Assembly: GCA_902775075.1 (NCBI GenBank)
Contig: CACYKX010000009.1
Location: forward strand, 1 to 37,319
Reading direction: 5' to 3'
Length of the DNA: 37,319 nucleotides
Origin: an uncultured Prevotellaceae bacterium
GTDB taxonomy: Bacteria > Bacteroidota > Bacteroidia > Bacteroidales > Bacteroidaceae
Part shown: positions 27,499 to 35,510 of the stretch, in pieces
How the letters are laid out: every line of letters begins with the position of its first letter
How positions within the stretch are numbered: the first letter of the stretch is position 1
Program-made: the position numbers and the translations under genes
The notes under the pieces: generated by a model
What the model was told of the DNA's origin: nothing
What the model saw: the letters and a program-made list of their open reading frames with translations, nothing else
The model's database searches: none

Positions 27499-30400
27499 TT
27501 ATTCTTTTTTAGATTGCCATTCACTTAGAGGCAGGTAGAACTGCACTCCCTTGGTCTTTTGCTCAAAAACAAGCTTTCTGGCAGGATCGTTTACAATGTT
27601 GAGAATGGGCGACTCACTACGGCATTCTGTTACGATATAGAGCCAGGCTTTTGTGCCTAACTGAGCAAGACGGTTCATTTCATTCTCACTAAGCATAACA
27701 CCATCGGTACCAGCACGACCTTTTACTTCGATATAGCGTTTGTTGCCTTGGACATCGATACTTTTTACATCGTAGCCAACATTATCTTTCGACACATCAG
27801 AAGTTTTGCGGCCATGTTCGGTTTCATAGTCCATAGCCACCTTCATAGCAATGGCTTCTACTTCATCGTCTCGGCTCATACCAAAGGTGTTTCGATATTC
27901 TACTTGATTCAGTGGCAGAACATAAGCACAGCCAAGAACCTCTGGTTCGACAGGGAATAGTTCTATCATATTGTCCAACTGAGCCAGTCGCTCTTTCTTG
28001 CGTACTTTCAAAGCGTTATAGCGAGCCTCTTTCATCATCAGCTTCTGCTGAACTTTTTCATCGTCACTGAAGAGTATCTTGTTTTGGAGTTCGTTAATCT
28101 CACCTTGAATGTCGAGAATGATTTGCTGAAATGCCGTCTGCAAGTATTCCCTACGGCTTTCTGTATCTTCTTTAACCATTTTCTCTGTGGCCTCTAACAA
28201 AGGTTCCGTTTGGTGGGAGTATGCCCATTCCACAACTTCGTTTTCGTTGGCGGGTTCTGGAGGAACAATCTCCTTCGCAAATTCCACAGGAGGACAGAGG
28301 TCGAGCAGCTTTGCAGGTGATGTTTGTTGGAATACACCATCTTCATTCTGACAGATGAGAGTAAGCAGCTCATTAGAAATGTTGGGCTCGCCACTTTGTG
28401 TTGGGCGATTGTCCTGTATCTGATTCTTGACAAAGAAAGCAAAATAAGGATGCTTGTCTTCTGGAGATACAAGGACAGTACCTTTCAACATTTCGTCTCT
28501 GAAAGAATCGCGGACAGTATCAATCAGGCAATCGAAGAGAGCGTTTCCTGGGTTGATATAATGCGCTTTACCATATTGAGCCGTACTATTCTGATATTCT
28601 AAGAACTTAGCCTTATCAAAGAAGAAATAGAGTGATGTCAAATTCTCAGCATAAATTCTATATTGCTCTTTCAAGCGTGATACGATTATGTCTGGAATGT
28701 AGGTGATTTGGAAGATGCCGTCAGCTATTTCGTCATACTTGCCGCCCAAATACTTGAATGCTCTTTCAAAGAATAGACGGATGTAGATTGGCTGCAAACG
28801 CTTTTCGTCACTGTCTTCTTTAAGCCTGCGAGCATCTTTATAATCAACAGACGAGTGGGCAATGGATTTGTCTTGATTCCTAATAGACTGAGAAAACAAG
28901 TCCCCAAGATCTTTTGCGTCTTTGTCAATGAACAGGTCAAGGTCACTTTCCTGTCCATTAAGTACGGAAGATATAATACTGTCCAAAGATACACCTTTCA
29001 GTACATCTTGAATTACATCATATACACGATCATCACCCAATTGCTCTCTGATGATATCTAGTTTGGTCAGAAGTTTCTTTAGGACTTGACCTTCACGAGT
29101 ATTACTTGCAACCATGTTGAATACCAGTACATCAGACTTCTGACCATATCGGTGTATTCGTCCCATGCGCTGTTCCAGACGGTTCGGATTCCAAGGAATA
29201 TCCCAATTGATTAGCAGACGGCAGAACTGAAGGTTGATACCTTCGCCAGCGGCATCAGTACAGATTAGAATCTGAACTTCTTTACTCATGAAACGACATT
29301 GGGACATACGACGTTCATCAACAGACATGCCACCGTGGATGGTCGCTACATGATAACCATTGTTGGTAAGACGTTCCTGAAGATACAAGAGCGTGTCTTT
29401 ATGCTCGGTGAAGATAACAAGTTTCTCTCCATCAATGACCCCTTCTGATGTCAGAAGTTTCTTCAGCTCTTTATATTTCTGTTCTTCCTGTTGCTGATTA
29501 TAGAGGGTATTGGCCATTTCGTAAAGTGATTTCACTTCACCGGCTTCAACCTTTATTTCCGAAAGACTCTTGGCTGTGGTAAATAGCTTCAACTTTTTTG
29601 GATCAGCCATAATATTGTCAAGAGCATCCCTTTCTTCATCATCAAGTTCGTCGAGGTCGTCAATGTTAGCTACTTCTAATTCCTCAAACTTGATACGCTG
29701 CTTCCATAAAGAAGGATTCTTGTCAAGTTCGTCAGCAAGACCTTGGAGGGCAAGCCAACGTTTTTGAAGTGTATTACGTATTGCATAGATGGAACTAACC
29801 AACCTTCGTTGCATCACCTGTAAAGCCAAAGAGACATGGATGTTCTTAGTTTCGTTAGCCTCTTTCTTGCGCTTGGTAAGATATGTAGTTACTGCATCAT
29901 ATAGACGCTTTTCGTCCGAGGTTAGATTGTAGCTGGTAGTCTTGGTGTGACGATTCTTGTATAACGCATTGCCATCCCAATCCTTCATGTCTTCCTTCAA
30001 TCGGCGGATAAAGAACTTGTTAGCGCCATTCATGCTAAGTTCGCGGACTCGCTCTGTAGCCAAGTCTGCTGTTGCAAAAATATCGTCATCAAGTAATTGA
30101 AGAAGTCGCTTGAACGTGTCCTTGCGTCCACGGTGGGGTGTAGCAGTCAGCAGAAGAAGATGCTCACATTGTTGTGCAAGAATGTGGGCAGCTTCGTATC
30201 GTTTAGATTTATAAATCTTTTCGCCGTACTCGTAAGCAGACAGTTTATGAGCTTCGTCAAATATAACCAAATCCCATGTACTTTTGGCAACGACTTGCAT
30301 AATATCCTCACGACATATAAAGTCAATAGATGCTACAAGTCGATCGTTAGTCTGGAACACCGTTGGTTCAGAAGAGAAGACATCTCTATTAACGAGCTTA

Positions 30401-30924
30401 AAGGGTATATTGAACTTGATGCCCATTTCATCCTCCTGCCATTGCTTAGTCAAGCCACCAGGTGTAACAATAAGAACACGCTCCACGATTTTACGCATGA
30501 GCAGTTCTTTAAGCAGAAGACCTGTCATGATTGTTTTACCAGCACCTGTGTCATCCGCGAGAAGAAAACGAATTTTGGGCTGTGGTAGAAGATATTTATA
30601 AACAGCTTCCACCTGATGAGGAAGAGGATCGACAACACTACAGTTGATTGCAAACAATGGGTCAAACTGGTATGCAGAGTTGATTCGCTCTGCTTCAGCG
30701 AATAAAACGAATTTCTCAGGGTCACCTTTGAAATTGAATTCTCCATCGGAAGTGAGAACTTCCAATGTTGACATTTGCTGCTCATCAAGAATCTTTGAAC
30801 CTCGTTTGTTAGTATTTACGCCCGTATAGCTCAAAGAGAATTTTGAGCCAAGCTTGCGGATCTTGTCAATTACTACAGCCTCTGTTGGGCTGAGATTCTT
30901 GATAATGTTACCAGTTTCTATCAT
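27499..30924 (-). CDS. SNF2-family helicase with C-terminal DUF3883-like domain
   Basis: A 1141-residue protein. SF2/SNF2 motifs are complete: LPHQ at 101-104, Walker A DDTGAGKT at 124-131, DEAH at 223-226, LTATPHRG at about 259-266, TDAAGEGINLQ around 560 and RMGRIHRYGQ around 585. The middle (about 650-1000) is helical with charged coiled stretches. The C-terminus (about 1040-1130; GYDVKSIDVQGNKRYIEVKG and on) matches DUF3883, a restriction-endonuclease-like fold with an ExK pair that may bind or cut DNA. It is the first effector gene after the WYL regulator, 33 bp downstream, with its own operator-promoter. DrmD of class 1 DISARM is a comparable SNF2 protein, so it is DISARM-like, though the other DISARM genes are not in canonical form. 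Helicase call firm. Confidence 0.88.
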   Translation of the reverse strand: MIETGNIIKNLSPTEAVVIDKIRKLGSKFSLSYTGVNTNKRGSKILDEQQMSTLEVLTSDGEFNFKGDPEKFVLFAEAERINSAYQFDPLFAINCSVVDPLPHQVEAVYKYLLPQPKIRFLLADDTGAGKTIMTGLLLKELLMRKIVERVLIVTPGGLTKQWQEDEMGIKFNIPFKLVNRDVFSSEPTVFQTNDRLVASIDFICREDIMQVVAKSTWDLVIFDEAHKLSAYEYGEKIYKSKRYEAAHILAQQCEHLLLLTATPHRGRKDTFKRLLQLLDDDIFATADLATERVRELSMNGANKFFIRRLKEDMKDWDGNALYKNRHTKTTSYNLTSDEKRLYDAVTTYLTKRKKEANETKNIHVSLALQVMQRRLVSSIYAIRNTLQKRWLALQGLADELDKNPSLWKQRIKFEELEVANIDDLDELDDEERDALDNIMADPKKLKLFTTAKSLSEIKVEAGEVKSLYEMANTLYNQQQEEQKYKELKKLLTSEGVIDGEKLVIFTEHKDTLLYLQERLTNNGYHVATIHGGMSVDERRMSQCRFMSKEVQILICTDAAGEGINLQFCRLLINWDIPWNPNRLEQRMGRIHRYGQKSDVLVFNMVASNTREGQVLKKLLTKLDIIREQLGDDRVYDVIQDVLKGVSLDSIISSVLNGQESDLDLFIDKDAKDLGDLFSQSIRNQDKSIAHSSVDYKDARRLKEDSDEKRLQPIYIRLFFERAFKYLGGKYDEIADGIFQITYIPDIIVSRLKEQYRIYAENLTSLYFFFDKAKFLEYQNSTAQYGKAHYINPGNALFDCLIDTVRDSFRDEMLKGTVLVSPEDKHPYFAFFVKNQIQDNRPTQSGEPNISNELLTLICQNEDGVFQQTSPAKLLDLCPPVEFAKEIVPPEPANENEVVEWAYSHQTEPLLEATEKMVKEDTESRREYLQTAFQQIILDIQGEINELQNKILFSDDEKVQQKLMMKEARYNALKVRKKERLAQLDNMIELFPVEPEVLGCAYVLPLNQVEYRNTFGMSRDDEVEAIAMKVAMDYETEHGRKTSDVSKDNVGYDVKSIDVQGNKRYIEVKGRAGTDGVMLSENEMNRLAQLGTKAWLYIVTECRSESPILNIVNDPARKLVFEQKTKGVQFYLPLSEWQSKKE

Positions 30925-30952
30925 ATTTTACCTAATATTGCAGTTTTTGCTG

Positions 30953-30988
30953 CAAATTTATAATGTATCTGTGCAGTCATTCTGCACA
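30953..30988 (-). promoter_or_regulatory. Operator-promoter of the SNF2-DUF1156-DUF499 unit
   Basis: On the minus strand TGTGCAGAATGACTGCACA (30988-30970) is followed after exactly 9 bp by TAAATTTG (30960-30953), a TAnnTTTG -7 box. It overlaps the last codons and stop of the WYL gene and lies 28 bp before the SNF2 ATG. The first part is an inverted repeat with TGTGCA/TGCACA arms and a 7 bp centre. Same design as the elements at 21031-21066 and 32466-32501. Which protein binds is inferred. Confidence 0.75.
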
Positions 30989-31992
30989 GTCGAGTATTTT
31001 TTCAAATTATTCGCTATTTTTTCTTTGAATTCCTCCCTTAATGATGCCGGAGCAAGAACTTCCACATGAGGAAAGTATGAGAAGATAACAGATTCAAGTT
31101 CTTTATTCGGACGAACTTCTATTTGAAGAATGCAGTCCTTCTCACTGAGAATTTTCTGACTATGGTGTATAGGCTTTGATACAGCATACGGGAATCGTTC
31201 TGGATCAAATTTGAGCACCACAGTTTCCTTTCCAACGCAATCTTCTGGGATGCTTACGCCAACGACATCATCGAAATGATTTGTAAAATCGATAGTGGTG
31301 TTAGGAATAAACGCCACGTTTGAAATTGAAAACTTGACTATTCTATCAAGTGGTCTGTTGGCGATTCTATCTCCATTAGGTGTCTGTTCTAATCCGAACA
31401 GGAACCAACGGTTGTTGTACTGTTTTACGTGATAGGGATGAATGACTACGTTGGTCTCAATCCCATTGTACGTTCTATACAAAAGATTCAAAGGTTGATG
31501 GTTGATGGCACTATCTATGAGTTCTGATAAAAACTCCAGGCCACGTAATTGGTCATTTTGCTCGAAAGATACAATATGTTCACGATTGGTTTTGATGCCA
31601 AAACGAAATTCGAGGTTCGAAATAACTTCTTCTAACCATCTGTTTGCTCCACCACGGTAACGCCCAAGCATTTTAATGGTAGAAGTAAGTTTTGTAACCT
31701 CCTCAACTGTCAATTCGTTGTTGAAAATTGTAAAATCTGGGTCAGAGTAACGATAATAGCATCTTTTGCCATCGAAAGGTACGGCTTCAATTGGCGCATC
31801 GTAGGACACACGATCACGCATGTATTTGATGTCATCACGTATCTGACGCACACTTACTTCAGAACCGTACATATCATAGAGGGCTTCGTTAACAGCGTCA
31901 ACGAGGTCTTCAATCGTGTACTTACGATGACGATTGCTAAAACAACGGTCAAGTATCTGATACCGTAACAGGGCGTTTTTGTTTGTAGGCAT
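30958..31992 (-). CDS. WYL-domain transcriptional regulator
   Basis: A 344-residue protein with a helix-turn-helix-like N-terminus (about 1-90; YTIEDLVDAVNEAL, then VSVRQIRDDIKYM) followed by a WYL domain (about 150-245; NVVIHPYHVKQYNNRWFLFG with the family's PYxVKxxNxRWYL-type core) and a WCX-like C-terminal region. WYL regulators such as BrxR and CapW control many anti-phage systems, most often as repressors that bind dyad operators and respond to a nucleic-acid or nucleotide ligand. It lies 24 bp after the XRE gene and before the effector genes. It is a prime candidate to bind the 19 bp element present three times in this window, one copy of which overlaps the 3' end of this gene. Family certain; operator assignment inferred. 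Confidence 0.9.
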   Translation of the reverse strand: MPTNKNALLRYQILDRCFSNRHRKYTIEDLVDAVNEALYDMYGSEVSVRQIRDDIKYMRDRVSYDAPIEAVPFDGKRCYYRYSDPDFTIFNNELTVEEVTKLTSTIKMLGRYRGGANRWLEEVISNLEFRFGIKTNREHIVSFEQNDQLRGLEFLSELIDSAINHQPLNLLYRTYNGIETNVVIHPYHVKQYNNRWFLFGLEQTPNGDRIANRPLDRIVKFSISNVAFIPNTTIDFTNHFDDVVGVSIPEDCVGKETVVLKFDPERFPYAVSKPIHHSQKILSEKDCILQIEVRPNKELESVIFSYFPHVEVLAPASLREEFKEKIANNLKKYSTVQNDCTDTL

Positions 31993-32016
31993 ATTCTACT
32001 TTAATTGCTCAGTTAA

Positions 32017-32250
32017 TTACTCTTTTTTCTTGTCTATGACAATGGAGTCATCCTTTCGAACAAGATCTCCTATGTCGCATTTCAATACTTTGGCAATCTC
32101 AATGAGATTTTCCAGGGTGGGTTGAGAAGTATTAGTGACCCACTTCGACACTGTGGCCGGATCTTTGCCGAGCAATTTCCCAAGTTCTTTATTGGTAATC
32201 ATACGCTCAGCCATCATCACTTTGATTCGGTTCAGAGGTTTGTTGTCCAT
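32017..32250 (-). CDS. Small XRE-family DNA-binding regulator
   Basis: A 77-residue protein that is essentially one Cro/C1-type helix-turn-helix: NRIKVMMAERMITNKELGKL, then DPATVSKWVTNTSQPTLENL as the recognition region and IGDLV at the end of the helical bundle. It is the first gene of the leftward block and shares a transcription unit with the WYL regulator (24 bp gap). Its promoter appears to be the TATCTTTG box at 32279-32286, which has no copy of the 19 bp element. It could autoregulate the divergent region or act with the WYL protein on the effector promoters. No membrane, protease or toxin-antitoxin features are visible. Confidence 0.9.
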   Translation of the reverse strand: MDNKPLNRIKVMMAERMITNKELGKLLGKDPATVSKWVTNTSQPTLENLIEIAKVLKCDIGDLVRKDDSIVIDKKKE

Positions 32251-32278
32251 AACGTAAACATTATATATTTTAATGTGG

Positions 32279-32286
32279 CAAAGATA
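32279..32286 (-). promoter_or_regulatory. Promoter -7 box of the XRE-WYL unit
   Basis: On the minus strand this reads TATCTTTG, a match to the Bacteroidetes -7 box TAnnTTTG, 28 bp before the XRE ATG. No clear -33 TTTG lies at the expected distance. The 19 bp effector element is absent here. Confidence 0.6.
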
Positions 32287-32380
32287 ATATTTTTATTTCA
32301 ATTTCTGCCGATTTTTGGTAGTTTTTCTTGTTTTTCAGCTAAAAAAATGGCGAACTTGCTAATTTTTGGACGAAAATTAT

Positions 32381-32388
32381 TATATTTG
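32381..32388 (+). promoter_or_regulatory. Possible second rightward -7 box
   Basis: TATATTTG fits TAnnTTTG, and its flanks TATTATATTTGCCA (32378-32391) mirror TATTATCTTTGCCA of the leftward XRE promoter at 13 of 14 positions. A CTTG 22 bp upstream could serve as a weak -33. It would give an element-independent transcript with a long leader of about 150 bases. Confidence 0.35.
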
Positions 32389-32465
32389 CCAACTGAAATA
32401 GGTGCCATTTATGGTATTTGTTCTACCGATGGATTTTTTTTCTTGTTAGTGAGATTTGATTCATC

Positions 32466-32501
32466 TATGCAGATAGACTGCACTCTTGAACTTTACCTTT
32501 G
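32466..32501 (+). promoter_or_regulatory. Operator-promoter of the rightward unit
   Basis: TATGCAGATAGACTGCACT (32466-32484) is followed after exactly 9 bp by TACCTTTG (32494-32501), then GCATCCG, a typical Bacteroidetes -7 context, and the DUF2130 ATG 42 bp later. It matches the DruH-unit element at 15 of 19 positions and the SNF2-unit element at 15 of 19. It places the rightward genes in the same putative regulon as the leftward effector genes. Confidence 0.75.
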
Positions 32502-32543
32502 CATCCGTTATCGTGAGTTCGTAACACTTAAATTCATTTAAAC

Positions 32544-33953
32544 ATGAAAGAATTGAAATGCCCACATTGCGGACAAATGTTCCAAGTAGATGAAGCTGAC
32601 TATGCAAGCATTGTCAGTCAGGTTAAGAATGCAGAGTTTGAAGCGGAAATCGCTCGTCGTCTAAGCGAATTGAATGAACGCCATAAGGCAGAGCAAGAAC
32701 TTGCAACAGCCAAAACAGAACAATCTTATCAGACACAGCTTAACAAGAAACAGCTTGAATTAGGTGTGAAAGAAGCCGAGATAGAAAGACTCAAAGCTGA
32801 AACGGAGTCTCAATTAGAGAAAGTAAAGGGAGAAAAAGATGCAGAGATAGCACGACTGAAAACCCAGTTGGAAAATATTGAAAGTCAGAAAAAAGGAGAA
32901 CTTGACCTTGCACTATCTGAAAAGGACAAGACTATTGCCCAATTAAATGCTGCTATCGAGCAGAATGAAACAAGACTTCAACTTGCTGTGATGGAGGAAC
33001 GAACAAAAGCACAGCAGACAGTCCAGGCGAAAGAAACAGAGATAACTCAACTGCGTTCAGCTGCAGAATTAGATAAAAGAGAAGCGCAAATACATGAGGC
33101 TGCTTTGGTAAAACGTCATGAAGAAGAATTGAGGTTAAAGCAGGAACAAGTTGACTACTATAAGGATTTAAAAACTCGTATGTCTACCAAAATGGTGGGA
33201 GAAACATTGGAACAACACTGTAGCATTGAGTTTGAACAGTATATTCGTCCGATGATGCCCAACGCCTATTTTGATAAGGATAATGATGCCACCGACGGCA
33301 CAAAAGGAGATTTCATCTTCCGTGACTCCGAAGACGGTACAGAGTACATTTCCATCATGTTTGAGATGAAAAATGAAATGGACACTACGGCAACAAAACA
33401 TAAAAACGATGATTTCTTGAAAAAGCTTGATGAAGATAGACGCAAGAAAGGTTGTGAGTTTGCGGTTCTTGTAAGTCTTTTGGAGGCTGAAAATGATTTG
33501 TACAACAATGGTATAGTTAACAAGTCACATATATATCCGAAAATGTATGTCATCCGTCCACAGTTCTTTGTTCCATTTATCAACCTACTTGTTCAGGCTT
33601 CAAAGAAAAGCCTTGAATATAAGAAACAACTTATTCTTGCACAGAGTAAGGAAGTGGATGTAACAAACTTCGAAAACAAAATGGAGGAGTTTAAGTCAAA
33701 ATTCGGTCGCCACTATGAGTTAGCTTCAAAAAAGTTCGAAGATGCTGTGAAGCAAATAGATGACACTATCGCTAAACTTCTGAAAGTTAAAGAGAATTTG
33801 CTTGGCTCGGAAAATAATCTTCGTTTGGCACAGCAGGACACAGAGGATTTGACCATTCGCAAACTGACATACAAGAATCCAACTATGAAGGCTAAGTTTG
33901 AAGAAGCCCGAAAAGAGCACAATTCAACAGATGTTGAAGATAGTAATGAGTAA
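32544..33953 (+). CDS. DUF2130 coiled-coil, restriction-endonuclease-like protein
   Basis: A 469-residue protein starting at the ATG after TTCATTTAAAC. It opens with a single CPHCGQMF knuckle (C6, C9), continues as a Gln/Glu/Lys-rich coiled coil (about 30-215), then the DUF2130 domain (about 220-400; MVGETLEQHCSIEFEQYIRP and on). Within it, KGDFIFRD followed by IMFEMKNE gives a D...ExK arrangement typical of PD-(D/E)xK nuclease folds. A second short coiled coil ends the protein. DUF2130 proteins are widespread and poorly characterised; a nuclease-like fold is predicted, substrate unknown. It is the first gene of the rightward unit, downstream of an operator-promoter matching those of the leftward effector genes. 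Domain call firm; nuclease activity inferred. Confidence 0.8.
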   Translation: MKELKCPHCGQMFQVDEADYASIVSQVKNAEFEAEIARRLSELNERHKAEQELATAKTEQSYQTQLNKKQLELGVKEAEIERLKAETESQLEKVKGEKDAEIARLKTQLENIESQKKGELDLALSEKDKTIAQLNAAIEQNETRLQLAVMEERTKAQQTVQAKETEITQLRSAAELDKREAQIHEAALVKRHEEELRLKQEQVDYYKDLKTRMSTKMVGETLEQHCSIEFEQYIRPMMPNAYFDKDNDATDGTKGDFIFRDSEDGTEYISIMFEMKNEMDTTATKHKNDDFLKKLDEDRRKKGCEFAVLVSLLEAENDLYNNGIVNKSHIYPKMYVIRPQFFVPFINLLVQASKKSLEYKKQLILAQSKEVDVTNFENKMEEFKSKFGRHYELASKKFEDAVKQIDDTIAKLLKVKENLLGSENNLRLAQQDTEDLTIRKLTYKNPTMKAKFEEARKEHNSTDVEDSNE

Positions 33954-33970
33954 TTCAAATTCAAGAAATT

Positions 33971-34483
33971 ATGGAAAATAAATCATTATCCAAAGAAGAG
34001 CTGATTGCACAGCTGAAAGCCCTTTCTGAAGCTGAAGCTCCAGAAAGTATTCACATGGGAGCAATGTGTTATTCTCCTGCACCCCCTCCATTGCGTAAGG
34101 TTAAATGCGAATCATGCGGTCAACTGATTGAAGAATTCGATTGGATGAGTAGTCGTAACGGCATTAAGAAACTGGTTGAAAAGATAAAAGCACTTGGATA
34201 TGATGCCAAAGTGGAACATATTTGTGCTGACTGTATAAACAACTTAGGCATAACTGATGAAGATGGTGATGCATTCACAGAGGGGTTGTACTATGTTTTC
34301 TATTTCAAAACAAAGGAACAACAAGAATACAATATTGTGCAATGTAGTGATGAAGATGCATATAAGGCAGTCCTGGCTTTCTTGAAGAATGAACAATCAT
34401 ATACTGATTATTATGACGCAACACATCTGATTAAGGATGAGTTAGATGTAATTAAAAAAATGACAGGAATATCCATAGAATAA
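33971..34483 (+). CDS. Small protein with two CxxC pairs beside a radical SAM gene
   Basis: A 170-residue protein of no family I recognise. Residues 1-25 form a helix (LSKEELIAQLKALSEAEAPE), followed by MCYSPAPPPL with C33, then a zinc-knuckle pair CESC (46-49) and CADC (85-88) that probably bind one metal ion. The C-terminal half is acidic and helical. The stop overlaps the radical SAM start by one base (TAATG), so the two are very likely co-translated partners. It could be a substrate, a chaperone-like binding partner of the radical SAM enzyme, or an electron-transfer adaptor. It lacks the short leader/core form of a typical modified peptide, so a substrate role is only speculative. Confidence 0.6.
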   Translation: MENKSLSKEELIAQLKALSEAEAPESIHMGAMCYSPAPPPLRKVKCESCGQLIEEFDWMSSRNGIKKLVEKIKALGYDAKVEHICADCINNLGITDEDGDAFTEGLYYVFYFKTKEQQEYNIVQCSDEDAYKAVLAFLKNEQSYTDYYDATHLIKDELDVIKKMTGISIE

Positions 34484-35502
34484 TGAAGATAGCACATCTA
34501 CCCAAATCCGTAGCATTGGAACTGACTTATCGATGTAATCATAAGTGTAAGTTTTGTTCTTGCCCGTGGGATGCGCCTAATTCGGCATATCCAAAAGGTG
34601 AAGAATTGACCGTATGTGATTGGAAAAAGGTAGTGGAAGTCCTTTACGACAAAGGAGTTGAGTCATTTTCAATATCTGGTGGAGAAGTACTATTGAAGGA
34701 TGGTTTTGAATCAATCCTTCGCTTTATCCGGCAGGAAGGCGGAAAGAGAGGTCTTGATTTGCCTATAGTCCTTATTTCCAATGCTCGTAAGATGAATGAG
34801 GACTATATTCGTCTTTTCAAAGAATTGAATGTTCACCTTAGCATGAGTTTACCTGGATATGACACTTTCCAAGAGCATACTGGCGTTGATAATGCTGATG
34901 GTGTCCTACATTGGTTTCAAGTCGCAAAGAGACTAGGGTTGAAAACAACGTTGAATGTGACTGTAACCAAAAAGAATTATGGGGAACTATTTCAAACAAT
35001 GTCTTTAGGATTGATAAATGGAGCAGATGATGTCTTGCTAAACCGATTTCTTCCTGGAGGAAGAGGACTTGCACATATGGATGAACTTATGTTGACGCCA
35101 TCGCAAGTCAATGGAATGCTCGATGTCGCAGAAGAAGTGTTGTCTTACGCAAATAAGCAAGGTAATGTGGGAACGGAAGTACCACTTTGTGCCATTAAAG
35201 ATGTTGAAAAGTATAAGCATATCCATATAGGTTATCAATGCGCAGCAGCAAAAGGATTCTTTGTTATAGACCCAGCTGGTAATATTCGTACTTGTAATCA
35301 TTCGCCGCATATTGTGGGGCATGCATTTAGAAAACCCATGATTGAAGATATTGACTATTGGAATACGTTTGCTAATAGCGAATATAGTCCGGCAATGTGC
35401 TCTGAATGTGCGATGATTAAGAAATGTGATTGTGGCTGTCGAGAAGTAGCGAATATTCTTCATGGTAGCCCAAAGAGAATAGATTCAAGCATCATTATCT
35501 GA
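34483..35502 (+). CDS. Radical SAM/SPASM-type enzyme
   Basis: A 339-residue protein. The radical SAM iron-sulphur motif CNHKCKFC (C18, C22, C25) sits at the N-terminus, SISGGE near 67-72 is the SAM-binding GGE motif, and the C-terminus is Cys-rich: CAAAKGFFVIDPAGNIRTC around 253-271, then CSECAMIKKCDCGC around 306-319, matching a SPASM-type domain with auxiliary clusters. SPASM enzymes usually modify peptides or proteins. It does not look like a prokaryotic viperin, which lacks a SPASM domain. Coupling to the small CxxC protein just upstream suggests that protein is its partner or substrate. Presence in a defence-linked unit is unusual. Enzyme class certain; product unknown. Confidence 0.9.
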   Translation: MKIAHLPKSVALELTYRCNHKCKFCSCPWDAPNSAYPKGEELTVCDWKKVVEVLYDKGVESFSISGGEVLLKDGFESILRFIRQEGGKRGLDLPIVLISNARKMNEDYIRLFKELNVHLSMSLPGYDTFQEHTGVDNADGVLHWFQVAKRLGLKTTLNVTVTKKNYGELFQTMSLGLINGADDVLLNRFLPGGRGLAHMDELMLTPSQVNGMLDVAEEVLSYANKQGNVGTEVPLCAIKDVEKYKHIHIGYQCAAAKGFFVIDPAGNIRTCNHSPHIVGHAFRKPMIEDIDYWNTFANSEYSPAMCSECAMIKKCDCGCREVANILHGSPKRIDSSIII

Positions 35503-35510
35503 TTTACAAA

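Larger units (their letters stand above)
32251..32543. other. Divergent regulatory region, no gene
   Basis: These 293 bp separate the XRE start from the DUF2130 start. They hold the leftward -7 box, one possible and one well-supported rightward promoter, and the 19 bp element. A plus-strand open frame passes through here but overlaps the XRE gene and has no coding character. Confidence 0.7.

Noticed and set aside
27530..27547. GGCAGGTAGAACTGCACT, similar to the 19 bp operator element
   Set aside because: The centre is one base longer, the first half differs, no TAnnTTTG box lies 9 bp away, and it is inside the SNF2 coding end. Probably chance.
30097..30588. 163-codon open frame on the plus strand
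   Set aside because: Antisense shadow of the SNF2 helicase motor domain; the minus-strand frame carries all helicase motifs.
30938..30955. TTGCAG/CTGCAA hairpin just before the SNF2 gene as a terminator
   Set aside because: The stem is only 6 bp and is not followed by a T-run in the direction of transcription; it overlaps the predicted -7 box and start region.
32122..32541. 139-codon open frame on the plus strand
   Set aside because: It overlaps the XRE gene antisense and runs through the divergent promoters; the composition is hydrophobic and aromatic without domain signs.
34483..35502. Prokaryotic viperin
   Set aside because: The Cys-rich SPASM-type C-terminus with multiple CxxC clusters is not a viperin feature.
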